This document shows positions 35,160 through 40,561 of a stretch of 40,561 bases of DNA, in pieces (the stretch's first letter is position 1; every line of letters starts with the position of its first letter). The DNA comes from an uncultured Bacteroidales bacterium. Lineage in GTDB: Bacteria; Bacteroidota; Bacteroidia; Bacteroidales; Bacteroidaceae. The stretch lies in the NCBI GenBank assembly GCA_902779535.1, contig CACZBX010000016.1:1-40561 (forward strand), written 5' to 3'. The notes under the pieces were generated by a model. It did no database searches. It was not told the DNA's origin and was given only the letters and a program-made list of their open reading frames with translations. Both the position numbers and the translations under genes were made by a program.

Positions 35160-35185
35160 CTATCTATGTTTTTAATTTTATTCAT

Positions 35186-35222
35186 AAAAAAAAGGGTCTG
35201 TCGTAAGTTCGACAGACCCTTT
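35186..35222 (-). terminator. Attenuator terminator of the trp operon
   Basis: A perfect 13-bp stem (CGACAGACCCTTT and its complement, 35191-35203 and 35210-35222) with a six-base loop is followed on the minus strand by eight T. It lies between the leader peptide and trpB. The alternative pairing of GTCGTAAG (minus, plus 35264-35271) with CTTACGAC (plus 35200-35207) would break it. Confidence 0.9.
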
Positions 35223-35264
35223 GTGCTTGAATATCTCTTAATATGTATGCAATGGCTGATCCTC

Positions 35265-35324
35265 TTACGACTGTTGGAGTAGTAAGCGGCGCCACCAATT
35301 ATTATTTACGAATGATACGTTCAT
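35265..35324 (-). CDS. trpL: trp operon leader peptide
   Basis: Nineteen-residue ORF MNVSFVNNNWWRRLLLQQS with tandem Trp codons at positions 10 and 11. It starts about 21 bases downstream of a perfect -7 box (35345-35352) and its stop codon is embedded in a segment that can pair with the terminator. A ribosome stalled at the Trp codons would cover CTTAC (plus 35282-35286), freeing GTCGTAAG to form the antiterminator; a ribosome reaching the stop would cover GTCGTAAG and let the terminator form. This is regulation by classic attenuation. Confidence 0.85.
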   Translation of the reverse strand: MNVSFVNNNWWRRLLLQQS

Positions 35325-35344
35325 TGTGCTTTATTATTACGATG

Positions 35345-35374
35345 CAAATATAAAGAGTTAATCAATAAAACAAA
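35345..35374 (-). promoter_or_regulatory. trp operon promoter
   Basis: The minus strand carries TTTG (plus 35371-35374), an 18-base spacer and TATATTTG (plus 35345-35352), an excellent TAnnTTTG promoter. The start would lie near 35338, just upstream of the leader peptide. Confidence 0.7.
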
Positions 35375-35577
35375 AGAAATTGAAGAAATTTTTTAATAAT
35401 TTCTTTCTAAAGTATCAATTATTAACGGAAATGGTATTAATATGTAAGGAATAAAAAGGATTCTTATTTCTTTACTAATTATCATCCTTTTAGGTCTTTT
35501 CATAACTTCTTGTCAACTTATTGTTTTGACAAACTTCAAAAAAAATACATTTTATGTGATAAATTTCTTCTAAATAT
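35375..35577. other. AT-rich gene-free stretch
   Basis: This stretch between the trp promoter and the candidate small RNA promoter is very AT-rich with several AAATTTCTT-like runs. No ORF, strong hairpin or promoter was recognised. It may hold upstream elements for the two divergent promoters. Confidence 0.5.
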
Positions 35578-35608
35578 TTTGTTTGTTTGAAAAAGGATTG
35601 TATATTTG
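35578..35608 (+). promoter_or_regulatory. Strong promoter for a noncoding transcript
   Basis: TTTG at 35578-35581, a 19-base spacer and TATATTTG at 35601-35608 form an ideal Bacteroidota promoter on the plus strand. There is no downstream plus-strand gene before the convergent rhodanese gene. Confidence 0.65.
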
Positions 35609-35614
35609 CAAATG

Positions 35615-35754
35615 AAATCATGCTGCTGTGAAGCACAGTGATTTCCTAAATCTTTTTCGATTTAGAATAATAGAATAGTTTAGTTAAGTCTAGTTTAGTT
35701 TTTGTGTTGTAATTACAGAGTTCCTCAAGCGAGAGTGAACTCTGTAATGTTTTA
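35615..35754 (+). ncRNA. Candidate small RNA
   Basis: A transcript of about 140 bases is predicted from the promoter at 35578-35608 to a hairpin with T-rich tail. It contains AAATCA...TGATTT enclosing CTGTG-AAG-CACAG (about 35615-35644), a CTAAATC/GATTTAG hairpin (about 35646-35664), a direct repeat TAGTTTAGTT in an unpaired U-rich part (about 35677-35700), and a 12-bp stem ATTACAGAGTTC (35712-35723) with its complement (35737-35748) followed by GTTTTAT. No ORF of note. The RNA family is unknown; it does not look like 6S, tmRNA or RNase P RNA. Confidence 0.5.
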
Positions 35755-35772
35755 TAGAATTATTACCTTAAA

Positions 35773-35800
35773 AAAGGAGAGTCCTTAACGGCTCTCCTTT
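35773..35800 (-). terminator. Terminator after the rhodanese gene
   Basis: Nine-bp stem AAAGGAGAG (35773-35781) with its complement at 35792-35800 and a ten-base loop. On the minus strand it is followed by a T-run, so it suits the leftward rhodanese operon; it may also act as a second stop for the small RNA. Confidence 0.75.
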
Positions 35801-35832
35801 CTCGTTTATGATGAATACTGCAATTCGTTTGC

Positions 35833-36225
35833 TCACCTTTTTTCCAACTCTGTATCACCGAACTTCTTGGTCCATGCGATGATACCGCCTTTCAAGTCGA
35901 TGACCTGGAATCCTTCTTTCGACAAGCGAGCAGCCGCATCGGCACTTCTTCTGCCACTTCTGCAATAGACGGCAATGACTTTCTCTGAATTCAATACTTC
36001 TTTTGCCTGCTCCATGAAGTTGTCTTGCTTGACATCTACGTTCAGGGCATTGGCAATATGTCCTTCATTGAATTCCTGTTCGGTTCGCACGTCGAGTAAT
36101 TGTACGTTCTCTTGTGTGATGACTTTCTTAAACTCATCGACATCTACTGATTTGAAGGACGTCTGGCTGCAGGAACTAAGGCTGATACCCAGCAGTCCGA
36201 TAAGGGATAAAAACCATTTCTTCAT
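35833..36225 (-). CDS. Rhodanese-like domain lipoprotein
   Basis: Single rhodanese domain of 130 residues, exported as a lipoprotein (signal ending SLSSC, C19). The active-site loop is VYCRSGRRS with the Cys that would carry a persulfide; LLDVRTEQEFNEGHIANALNVDV is the other family segment. It may transfer or sense sulfur outside the inner membrane. The start at 36225 gives the proper signal peptide and lies one base after the PHP-gene stop, so it is the third gene of the DUF308 - PHP - rhodanese run. Confidence 0.88.
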   Translation of the reverse strand: MKKWFLSLIGLLGISLSSCSQTSFKSVDVDEFKKVITQENVQLLDVRTEQEFNEGHIANALNVDVKQDNFMEQAKEVLNSEKVIAVYCRSGRRSADAAARLSKEGFQVIDLKGGIIAWTKKFGDTELEKR

Positions 36226-36226
36226 C

Positions 36227-37639
36227 TTATTTCTTATTACCAAAGTGATTATAGTCGATAACCGGGCGAGAGCGTCGTACGCTCATTGACGGGAACCAGA
36301 TATCGTCTTTTGTAATTCCACATTCCTTGATTGCACCAATAGCATATTCCAGTCTGCCGAAGTTGGCATCTACGTTGTTCGTACCAAATGTAAACTTGAT
36401 GCCACGAGCTTTTGCCTTCTTCACGATGTCGTAGCTTGGAATCTTGTATCTCGGATTGATTTCCAGGGCAATTTGATACTTCTCCAGAACGTCCAATATT
36501 TTATCAACGCGTTCATCTGTCCACAACTTATCATATTCATCGTTCATAATTTGTGGGATAAATGTCGGGTTGGCATAGATATCAGCCGGTTCGTTTGTGA
36601 GGATCTTAATTGTCTGATCAACGATCAAGTCCATGTATTTATCACTGGTTGTGCCATCCAGGAATACTTCTTCCGGTCGGTAGATGCGTGAGATGCGGCC
36701 TTTATGATCGACAATCGTCATGGCATCGGTAAAGAGATAGTCGAAGATGCCTAAAGCTTCTTGCGAGAACTGTGTTGACCAGCGTCTGCCTTCGCCTTGT
36801 ACGCCGCAGAGGAATGGCAACGGTTTCACCTCTTTATAATACTCGTAAACTTCTTCATCGTTTGCCAGCATACGTCCGACACCACCTTCGCCTGCATTCG
36901 GTGCTACACCGTAGTTGATGCCATAGTTCATCGACATGGCATGCGCCTGCTCTTTCGTCAAACCGCCCTTGAGGTGTACATGATAGTCGATTACCGGGAA
37001 GTTCTGCTGTTGCAGACGGATAATATCGTCGTTCTGTTCGTCGATAGCCGGCATTGTGTCGTTCGGGTTCACCGCATTCTTGTCGAATGATTCGATAACC
37101 ATGTTGCGGAACATGGCTTTTCCCTTCTTTCCGTTCAGCGTGATCGGTCCGTGGCTGAGAACTTGGTTCTTATGCTCTTCGATGCGGTATGGTTTTTCCG
37201 GTTCGGTATAGCAAACCACGTCTGTTCCCTTGATGCTGATCTCAATATTTTTGCCTCGTACGGCAATGGCAAAGTCGAACCACTCGTTATCGTCGGCCAG
37301 TGAGCGGTAGAGGTTACGTACATTCGACAGACTGCCAGTTTTTCTTGAACCGTCGATCATGCCGTTGTGGAACAACACCTCATATCCTTGATGGAAGGTG
37401 AGGGATGCTTCGGCATCTTTTTCCAAGAAAGCTTGTCCTTTTAACTCGAAGTATTTGTAATCGCCCTTGGCTTTCCAACTTTCGTTGGCATTTACTTCTA
37501 TATCCTTGTTTACTTGTACATCATTGCCTGAAGACCAGGAATTCAATTCTTTTGGTCCGCTTGGTGTTCTGCAGAACGCGATATACCCCGCAATGGCTAT
37601 CAACACTAAAATAGCGATTGCAATAATTTTCTGTTTCAT
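36227..37639 (-). CDS. DUF1080-like domain fused to a PHP-like domain
   Basis: Exported or membrane-anchored protein of 470 residues. A hydrophobic segment (about 4-22) is followed by Cys23, which is not a good lipobox. Residues about 35-185 look like the DUF1080/3-keto-disaccharide hydrolase concanavalin-like fold (KYFELKGQAFLEKDAEASL, VLSHGPITLNGKKGKAMFRNM). Residues about 215-465 look like a PHP phosphoesterase: DYHVHLKGG (H220, H222), EINPRYKIPS (E393) and IKFTFGTNNVDANFGRLEYAI. The usual GSDAH ligands of the last motif are replaced by GTNNV (419-423), so metal binding is probably incomplete. Substrate unknown. It is four bases after the DUF308 gene. Confidence 0.75.
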   Translation of the reverse strand: MKQKIIAIAILVLIAIAGYIAFCRTPSGPKELNSWSSGNDVQVNKDIEVNANESWKAKGDYKYFELKGQAFLEKDAEASLTFHQGYEVLFHNGMIDGSRKTGSLSNVRNLYRSLADDNEWFDFAIAVRGKNIEISIKGTDVVCYTEPEKPYRIEEHKNQVLSHGPITLNGKKGKAMFRNMVIESFDKNAVNPNDTMPAIDEQNDDIIRLQQQNFPVIDYHVHLKGGLTKEQAHAMSMNYGINYGVAPNAGEGGVGRMLANDEEVYEYYKEVKPLPFLCGVQGEGRRWSTQFSQEALGIFDYLFTDAMTIVDHKGRISRIYRPEEVFLDGTTSDKYMDLIVDQTIKILTNEPADIYANPTFIPQIMNDEYDKLWTDERVDKILDVLEKYQIALEINPRYKIPSYDIVKKAKARGIKFTFGTNNVDANFGRLEYAIGAIKECGITKDDIWFPSMSVRRSRPVIDYNHFGNKK

Positions 37640-37643
37640 TTTC

Positions 37644-38282
37644 TTATTCTTGTTTGTTTTCTTTTTCTGTTTCTTCGTCGGTTATAATCTCCTCAACTTC
37701 GTCGGTCGGAGCAGGCAGTTCTTCTACTACTTCCTGTACCTCAACATCTATGACAGATTGTTCCATCTTCTCGATCACTTTATGGAACTTGATGATGCGT
37801 ATTATCTCGACAATTGCGTAGATGATGGCACTGACACCAAGGATGATGTTGGCAATCTGTGTTGTCTTAAACGGGTTGGCCAAGACAACCAGTCCAGCCA
37901 ATAAGATTAAAGCCGGGAAGACGTAGTAGCCTGCGGAAACTTTGACATAATCCCGCAGCATGGTGAATCGTGAAATCTGATGTACGCCTGCCAAAACTAA
38001 GATGGCTCCCAATACGTAAATAAAGATACGTAAAAAGAAGTTAGGCATCAGTATCAGCCAGAAGCCGAATAATATACTTCCGATACTTGATACCGTGGTT
38101 CCCCAAGGCGACTTCTTTTTCTTAGCGTGTTCAACAAAAAGGAAAATGAGTCCGGGAATGATGAACAAGCATCCGATGGCCATTACCAAATACTTGGGAA
38201 CGTCGGTCGGAAAAACAATTAGCAAAATGCCTACAATCAGTGCGCAAATGCTACGGGTTAAGCCATAATTCAATAATTTCAT
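37644..38282 (-). CDS. DUF308 (HdeD-like) membrane protein
   Basis: Membrane protein of 212 residues with about six hydrophobic helices (about 10-30, 36-52, 64-80, 85-103, 117-137, 141-160), resembling the HdeD/DUF308 family; E. coli HdeD is linked to acid resistance, but function here is unknown. The C-terminal tail after about 165 is highly acidic (VEVQEVVEELPAPTDEVEEI) and probably cytoplasmic. The start at 38282 removes an 11-residue upstream extension lacking family features. It is first in the three-gene minus-strand run. Confidence 0.82.
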   Translation of the reverse strand: MKLLNYGLTRSICALIVGILLIVFPTDVPKYLVMAIGCLFIIPGLIFLFVEHAKKKKSPWGTTVSSIGSILFGFWLILMPNFFLRIFIYVLGAILVLAGVHQISRFTMLRDYVKVSAGYYVFPALILLAGLVVLANPFKTTQIANIILGVSAIIYAIVEIIRIIKFHKVIEKMEQSVIDVEVQEVVEELPAPTDEVEEIITDEETEKENKQE

Positions 38283-38353
38283 AATCGTTGATTTTATTAT
38301 AAGGCGAATATACACAAAAAATAATTAAATAGTCTCAATTCGTTTATTATTTA

Positions 38354-38384
38354 TTGGAAATCATTAGAAGATTTCATACTTTTA
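38354..38384 (+). promoter_or_regulatory. Putative promoter of the YtxH gene
   Basis: TTG at 38354-38356 and TACTTTTA at 38377-38384, a one-mismatch -7 box, are separated by 20 bases. The start would lie near 38391, about 28 bases before the ATG. Confidence 0.45.
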
Positions 38385-38418
38385 CACCTACGAAGTTTAA
38401 TCAATAAATCGTATAAAG

Positions 38419-38682
38419 ATGAGTAAAGGTAATTTTCTTTTAGGTATGGCACTGGGAACCATGGTTGGTGGTGCCTTAGGTGTGCTCTCCATGACAAGAA
38501 AAGGTCGTAGATGGAGAAGAGATATGAAGCGTAAGCTTGAGGATTTGCAAGACGATGTTTGCGAATTTATTGAAAAAGCCAAGGATAAGGCTGCAGATGT
38601 CAAGGATGATGTGATTGATAAAATCAACAAGGATGTTGAGGCTTTAAAAGAGAAGGTGGACGTAAGTGAAGATTACGATTGA
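38419..38682 (+). CDS. YtxH domain-containing protein
   Basis: Small protein of 87 residues. A glycine-rich hydrophobic N-terminus (NFLLGMALGTMVGGALGVLS, about 5-24) is followed by a basic stop-transfer (TRKGRRWRRDMKRK) and a charged amphipathic helix (about 40-85), the typical YtxH layout. Such proteins are often stress-induced and membrane-associated. It has its own promoter and terminator and is monocistronic. Confidence 0.88.
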   Translation: MSKGNFLLGMALGTMVGGALGVLSMTRKGRRWRRDMKRKLEDLQDDVCEFIEKAKDKAADVKDDVIDKINKDVEALKEKVDVSEDYD

Positions 38683-38703
38683 CACCTTTATTGTTTCATA
38701 AGG

Positions 38704-38738
38704 AATCCCGAGTGCAAGATGGCATTCGGGATTTTTTA
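38704..38738 (+). terminator. Terminator after the YtxH gene
   Basis: AATCCCGA (38704-38711) pairs with TCGGGATT (38726-38733), extended inward by four more pairs, and is followed by TTTT. It lies about 20 bases past the YtxH stop. Confidence 0.8.
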
Positions 38739-38836
38739 TCATCTATATTTTGTTTCTTTAATGAAAGTATATGCAAGAATTTGCATTGCTTAATGAATAA
38801 TCTTCGAAATATGTAGGGGTAAATTGGAAAATTATG

Positions 38837-38844
38837 TATTTTTG
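38837..38844 (+). promoter_or_regulatory. -7 box of the nhaC gene
   Basis: TATTTTTG matches TAnnTTTG. The start would be near 38851, about 56 bases before the ATG at 38907. No TTTG is found at the -33 position. Confidence 0.45.
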
Positions 38845-38906
38845 CATTCAAAATTGTATAGATAGAATCGTTCAAACATTTGTTTGCTTCAATTAAATTT
38901 ACCCAC

Positions 38907-40376
38907 ATGTCAGACCGAATCCCTCATCCGTTGATCGCAGCCATCCCATTGGTTGTGCTGATCGCTTTGCTTTCCGTTATCATTTCTATCTTTGGTGAAG
39001 ACGCCTTGAGCGGAGCCAGTCAGATTGCCTTGCTGATATCGTGTGGCGTTTGTGTATGCATCTCGATGTGGGGGTATAATACTCCTTGGAAACGGTTCGA
39101 AGATCAAATCATGAAGACTGTCGGCGGCGTTTCGGTCACCTTATATATCTTGTTGACGGTCGGTATGATCTCGGGTTCGTGGATGATTAGTGGAGTTGTT
39201 CCAACATTGATTTATTATGGCGTTCAGATTATGTCTCCCCAGCTGTTTTTAATCTCTGCATGCATCATCTGTGCGTTAGTTTCATTGGTTTCAGGAAGTT
39301 CATGGACAACGATTGCGACTATCGGCGTCGCCCTTTTGGGCATTGCCCATGCTTTGGGCATCTCTGAAGCTTGGGTTGCGGGAGCCATTATCTCGGGTGC
39401 ATACTTTGGCGATAAGATGTCGCCTTTGAGTGATACGACTATTCTGGCTTCGTCGTCAACAAATACAGACTTGTTTGTGCATATCCGCTATATGTTTTAT
39501 ACCACCATCCCTTCCATGACGATAGCTTTGGTGGTCTTTTTCTTTGCCGGTTTAGGCTTAGAAAGTAATTCGGCTTTGCAAATCTCACAATATACCGACG
39601 GACTGTCGAATACGTTTAATATCTCCCTGTGGACTTTGCTCGTTCCTATCGTGACGGGCGTGTTGATTGCGAAGAAAGTGCCTTCGCTCATTACCTTGTT
39701 TATCTCATCGTTATTAGCAGGCATAATGGCTTTGATTCTACAACCTGAGATTTTACGCGAAGTAGCGGGAAAGACAGAGGGCTTGTCGGATGCTTTGGTG
39801 ATGTTAAAAGGATTGGCAATCACGTTCTTTGGCTCGACTGCCGTTGAAACCGGAGATGTTGCTTTAAACGAGTTGGTTTCGACGAGTGGTATGGCAGGAA
39901 TGATGAATACGATTTGGCTCATTCTCTGTTCGATGTGCTTCGGAAGTGTGATGGTTGCGAGTCGAATGATTGAAAGTATCACCAATGTGATCCTTCGATT
40001 TGTTCGCACACGTGTCAGTTTGGTTTCTTCGACTGTTGGAACGGGTATATTCTTGAATATAGCAACAGGCGATCAGTTTATTTCAATTATTCTGAATGCA
40101 GATATGTTTAAGGAGGTTTATCGGAAAGAAGGTTACGAGTCTCGACTGTTGAGCCGTACAACCGAGGATGCGGCTACGGTTACCTCGGTGCTGATCCCTT
40201 GGAATACGTGCGGTATGACCCAATCAACCGTCTTGGGCGTTTCTACTTGGACTTATCTGCCTTATTGCGTCTTCAATTATATCAGTCCGTTAATGTCTAT
40301 TATCGTTGCGGCCATCGGTTGGAAGATTAAGCGAATAAAGAGCGAAAACGTTACCGAGAACGATAACGGAAATTGA
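38907..40376 (+). CDS. nhaC: NhaC-type Na+/H+ antiporter
   Basis: Membrane antiporter of 489 residues and about eleven to twelve helices, expected to exchange cytoplasmic sodium for protons. NhaC-type sequences are ALVSLVSGSSWTTIATIGVAL (about 128-148), GAIISGAYFGDKMSPLSDTTILASS (about 162-186) and the late EDAATVTSVLIPWNTCGMTQS. In the second, GDKMSPLSDTT carries the conserved charged residues likely to bind the ion. The ATG at 38907 is preferred to a TTG at 38880. It stands alone with its own promoter; the following gene-free stretch is repeat-rich. Confidence 0.92.
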   Translation: MSDRIPHPLIAAIPLVVLIALLSVIISIFGEDALSGASQIALLISCGVCVCISMWGYNTPWKRFEDQIMKTVGGVSVTLYILLTVGMISGSWMISGVVPTLIYYGVQIMSPQLFLISACIICALVSLVSGSSWTTIATIGVALLGIAHALGISEAWVAGAIISGAYFGDKMSPLSDTTILASSSTNTDLFVHIRYMFYTTIPSMTIALVVFFFAGLGLESNSALQISQYTDGLSNTFNISLWTLLVPIVTGVLIAKKVPSLITLFISSLLAGIMALILQPEILREVAGKTEGLSDALVMLKGLAITFFGSTAVETGDVALNELVSTSGMAGMMNTIWLILCSMCFGSVMVASRMIESITNVILRFVRTRVSLVSSTVGTGIFLNIATGDQFISIILNADMFKEVYRKEGYESRLLSRTTEDAATVTSVLIPWNTCGMTQSTVLGVSTWTYLPYCVFNYISPLMSIIVAAIGWKIKRIKSENVTENDNGN

Positions 40377-40383
40377 TATTTGT

Positions 40384-40408
40384 CCCTGTGGATTTGCAAT
40401 CCACAGGG
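40384..40408. repeat. Inverted repeat with GGATT-TGC-AATCC core
   Basis: CCCTGTGGATT (40384-40394) and its exact complement at 40398-40408 flank TGC. The core matches the palindrome at 156-184, so both ends of the window hold the same repeat type. It begins seven bases after the nhaC stop and could also end that transcript. Confidence 0.7.
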
Positions 40409-40419
40409 TGATTAACATC

Positions 40420-40432
40420 GGGTCTGTGACCC
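40420..40432. repeat. Short inverted repeat
   Basis: GGGTC-TGT-GACCC, a five-bp hairpin directly next to the preceding palindrome and part of the same repeat cluster. Confidence 0.5.
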
Positions 40433-40449
40433 GCGCGGAGTCTTGTTCA

Positions 40450-40477
40450 TTTCTTCTTTGCCCGAGCAAAGAAGAAA
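40450..40477. repeat. Inverted repeat TTTCTTCTTTG
   Basis: Perfect 11-bp arms (TTTCTTCTTTG at 40450-40460, complement at 40467-40477) around CCCGAG. The following text through 40515, containing CGAACCAAAGAAGAAACTCG and GCCGGC, resembles a dispersed intergenic repeat I recall from Bacteroidales genomes. Confidence 0.6.
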
Positions 40478-40515
40478 CCGAACCAAAGAAGAAACTCGCC
40501 GGCTGCTCGCAAAAA

Positions 40516-40561
40516 AGCTAAAAATCAAAGCATGTTTTCCTAAACTCGCCAAACGCCCTCG
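40516..40561. repeat. Direct repeat of the left window edge
   Basis: The last 46 bases are identical to positions 1-46 except at one base (40527 is A, base 12 is G). On the left, this sequence is an arm of a larger inverted element; here only the first arm is visible before the window ends. Confidence 0.85.

Noticed and set aside
35612-35641. Nine-residue ORF MKSCCCEAQ, a possible cysteine leader peptide
   Set aside because: Its ATG lies only four bases after the -7 box, upstream of the expected transcript start, and no downstream plus-strand gene exists to regulate.
35615-35754. 6S RNA, tmRNA or RNase P RNA
   Set aside because: No long rod with central bubble, no tRNA-like end or tag ORF, and no conserved P RNA motifs; too short for tmRNA or RNase P RNA.
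1-40561. Insertion sequence or prophage flanked by the terminal repeats
   Set aside because: No transposase, integrase or phage gene; the content is core metabolism and housekeeping genes.

Overview
The window reads as a chromosomal segment of a Bacteroidales bacterium, probably gut-associated. The evidence is a SusC/SusD pair with a GH92 glycosidase, GldE, the trp gene order trpBEGDCFA, the HU-mutY-ssb-gldE neighbourhood, a tiny Bacteroidota-type basic ribosome-associated protein, and repeated TAnnTTTG -7 promoter boxes with TTTG or TTG about 19 bases upstream. Strong Shine-Dalgarno sites are rare. No tRNA, rRNA, transposase or CRISPR array was seen.

Layout: (1) Positions 1-474 are gene-free and full of inverted repeats; a 46-bp sequence at the left edge recurs with one mismatch at the right edge. 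(2) 475-9176 is one tightly packed plus-strand run: rlmN, a DUF4837 lipoprotein, a divergent pdxA, then a set resembling a lipid head-group pathway (nucleotidyltransferase, ATP-grasp protein, CDP-alcohol phosphotransferase, LPG-synthase-type membrane protein, HAD phosphatase) and an FHS-type sugar transporter. It ends at a hairpin shared with a convergent PfkB kinase. (3) 10523-17629 is a small polysaccharide utilisation locus: SusC, SusD and a GH92 alpha-mannosidase lipoprotein. (4) 17721-20671 is an envelope operon: sigma-54 activator, LptE, an acidic TPR protein and SecG. (5) 20886-23876 (minus) holds exonuclease III, RNase G/E, a 29-residue basic protein and HU. (6) 24053-27605 (plus) is mutY, ssb, gldE and a phosphopantetheinyl transferase. 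(7) 27614-35324 (minus) is ansA and the complete trp operon, preceded by a leader peptide and attenuator. (8) 35578-35754 looks like an uncharacterised plus-strand small RNA. (9) 35833-38282 (minus) is a rhodanese lipoprotein, a DUF1080-PHP fusion and a DUF308 membrane protein. (10) 38419-40376 (plus) is a YtxH protein and an NhaC antiporter, followed by more palindromic repeats.

The most noteworthy points are: the trp attenuator, whose Trp-Trp leader peptide and alternative pairings can be read directly; a PdxA lacking two of the three metal-binding histidines; the head-group cluster with a displaced catalytic Asp in its CDP-alcohol phosphotransferase; the candidate small RNA at 35.6 kb; a four-unit palindromic repeat array at 20.8 kb; and the long inverted repeat upstream of the RNase G/E gene. 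All family calls come from reading motifs by eye; no database search was possible.
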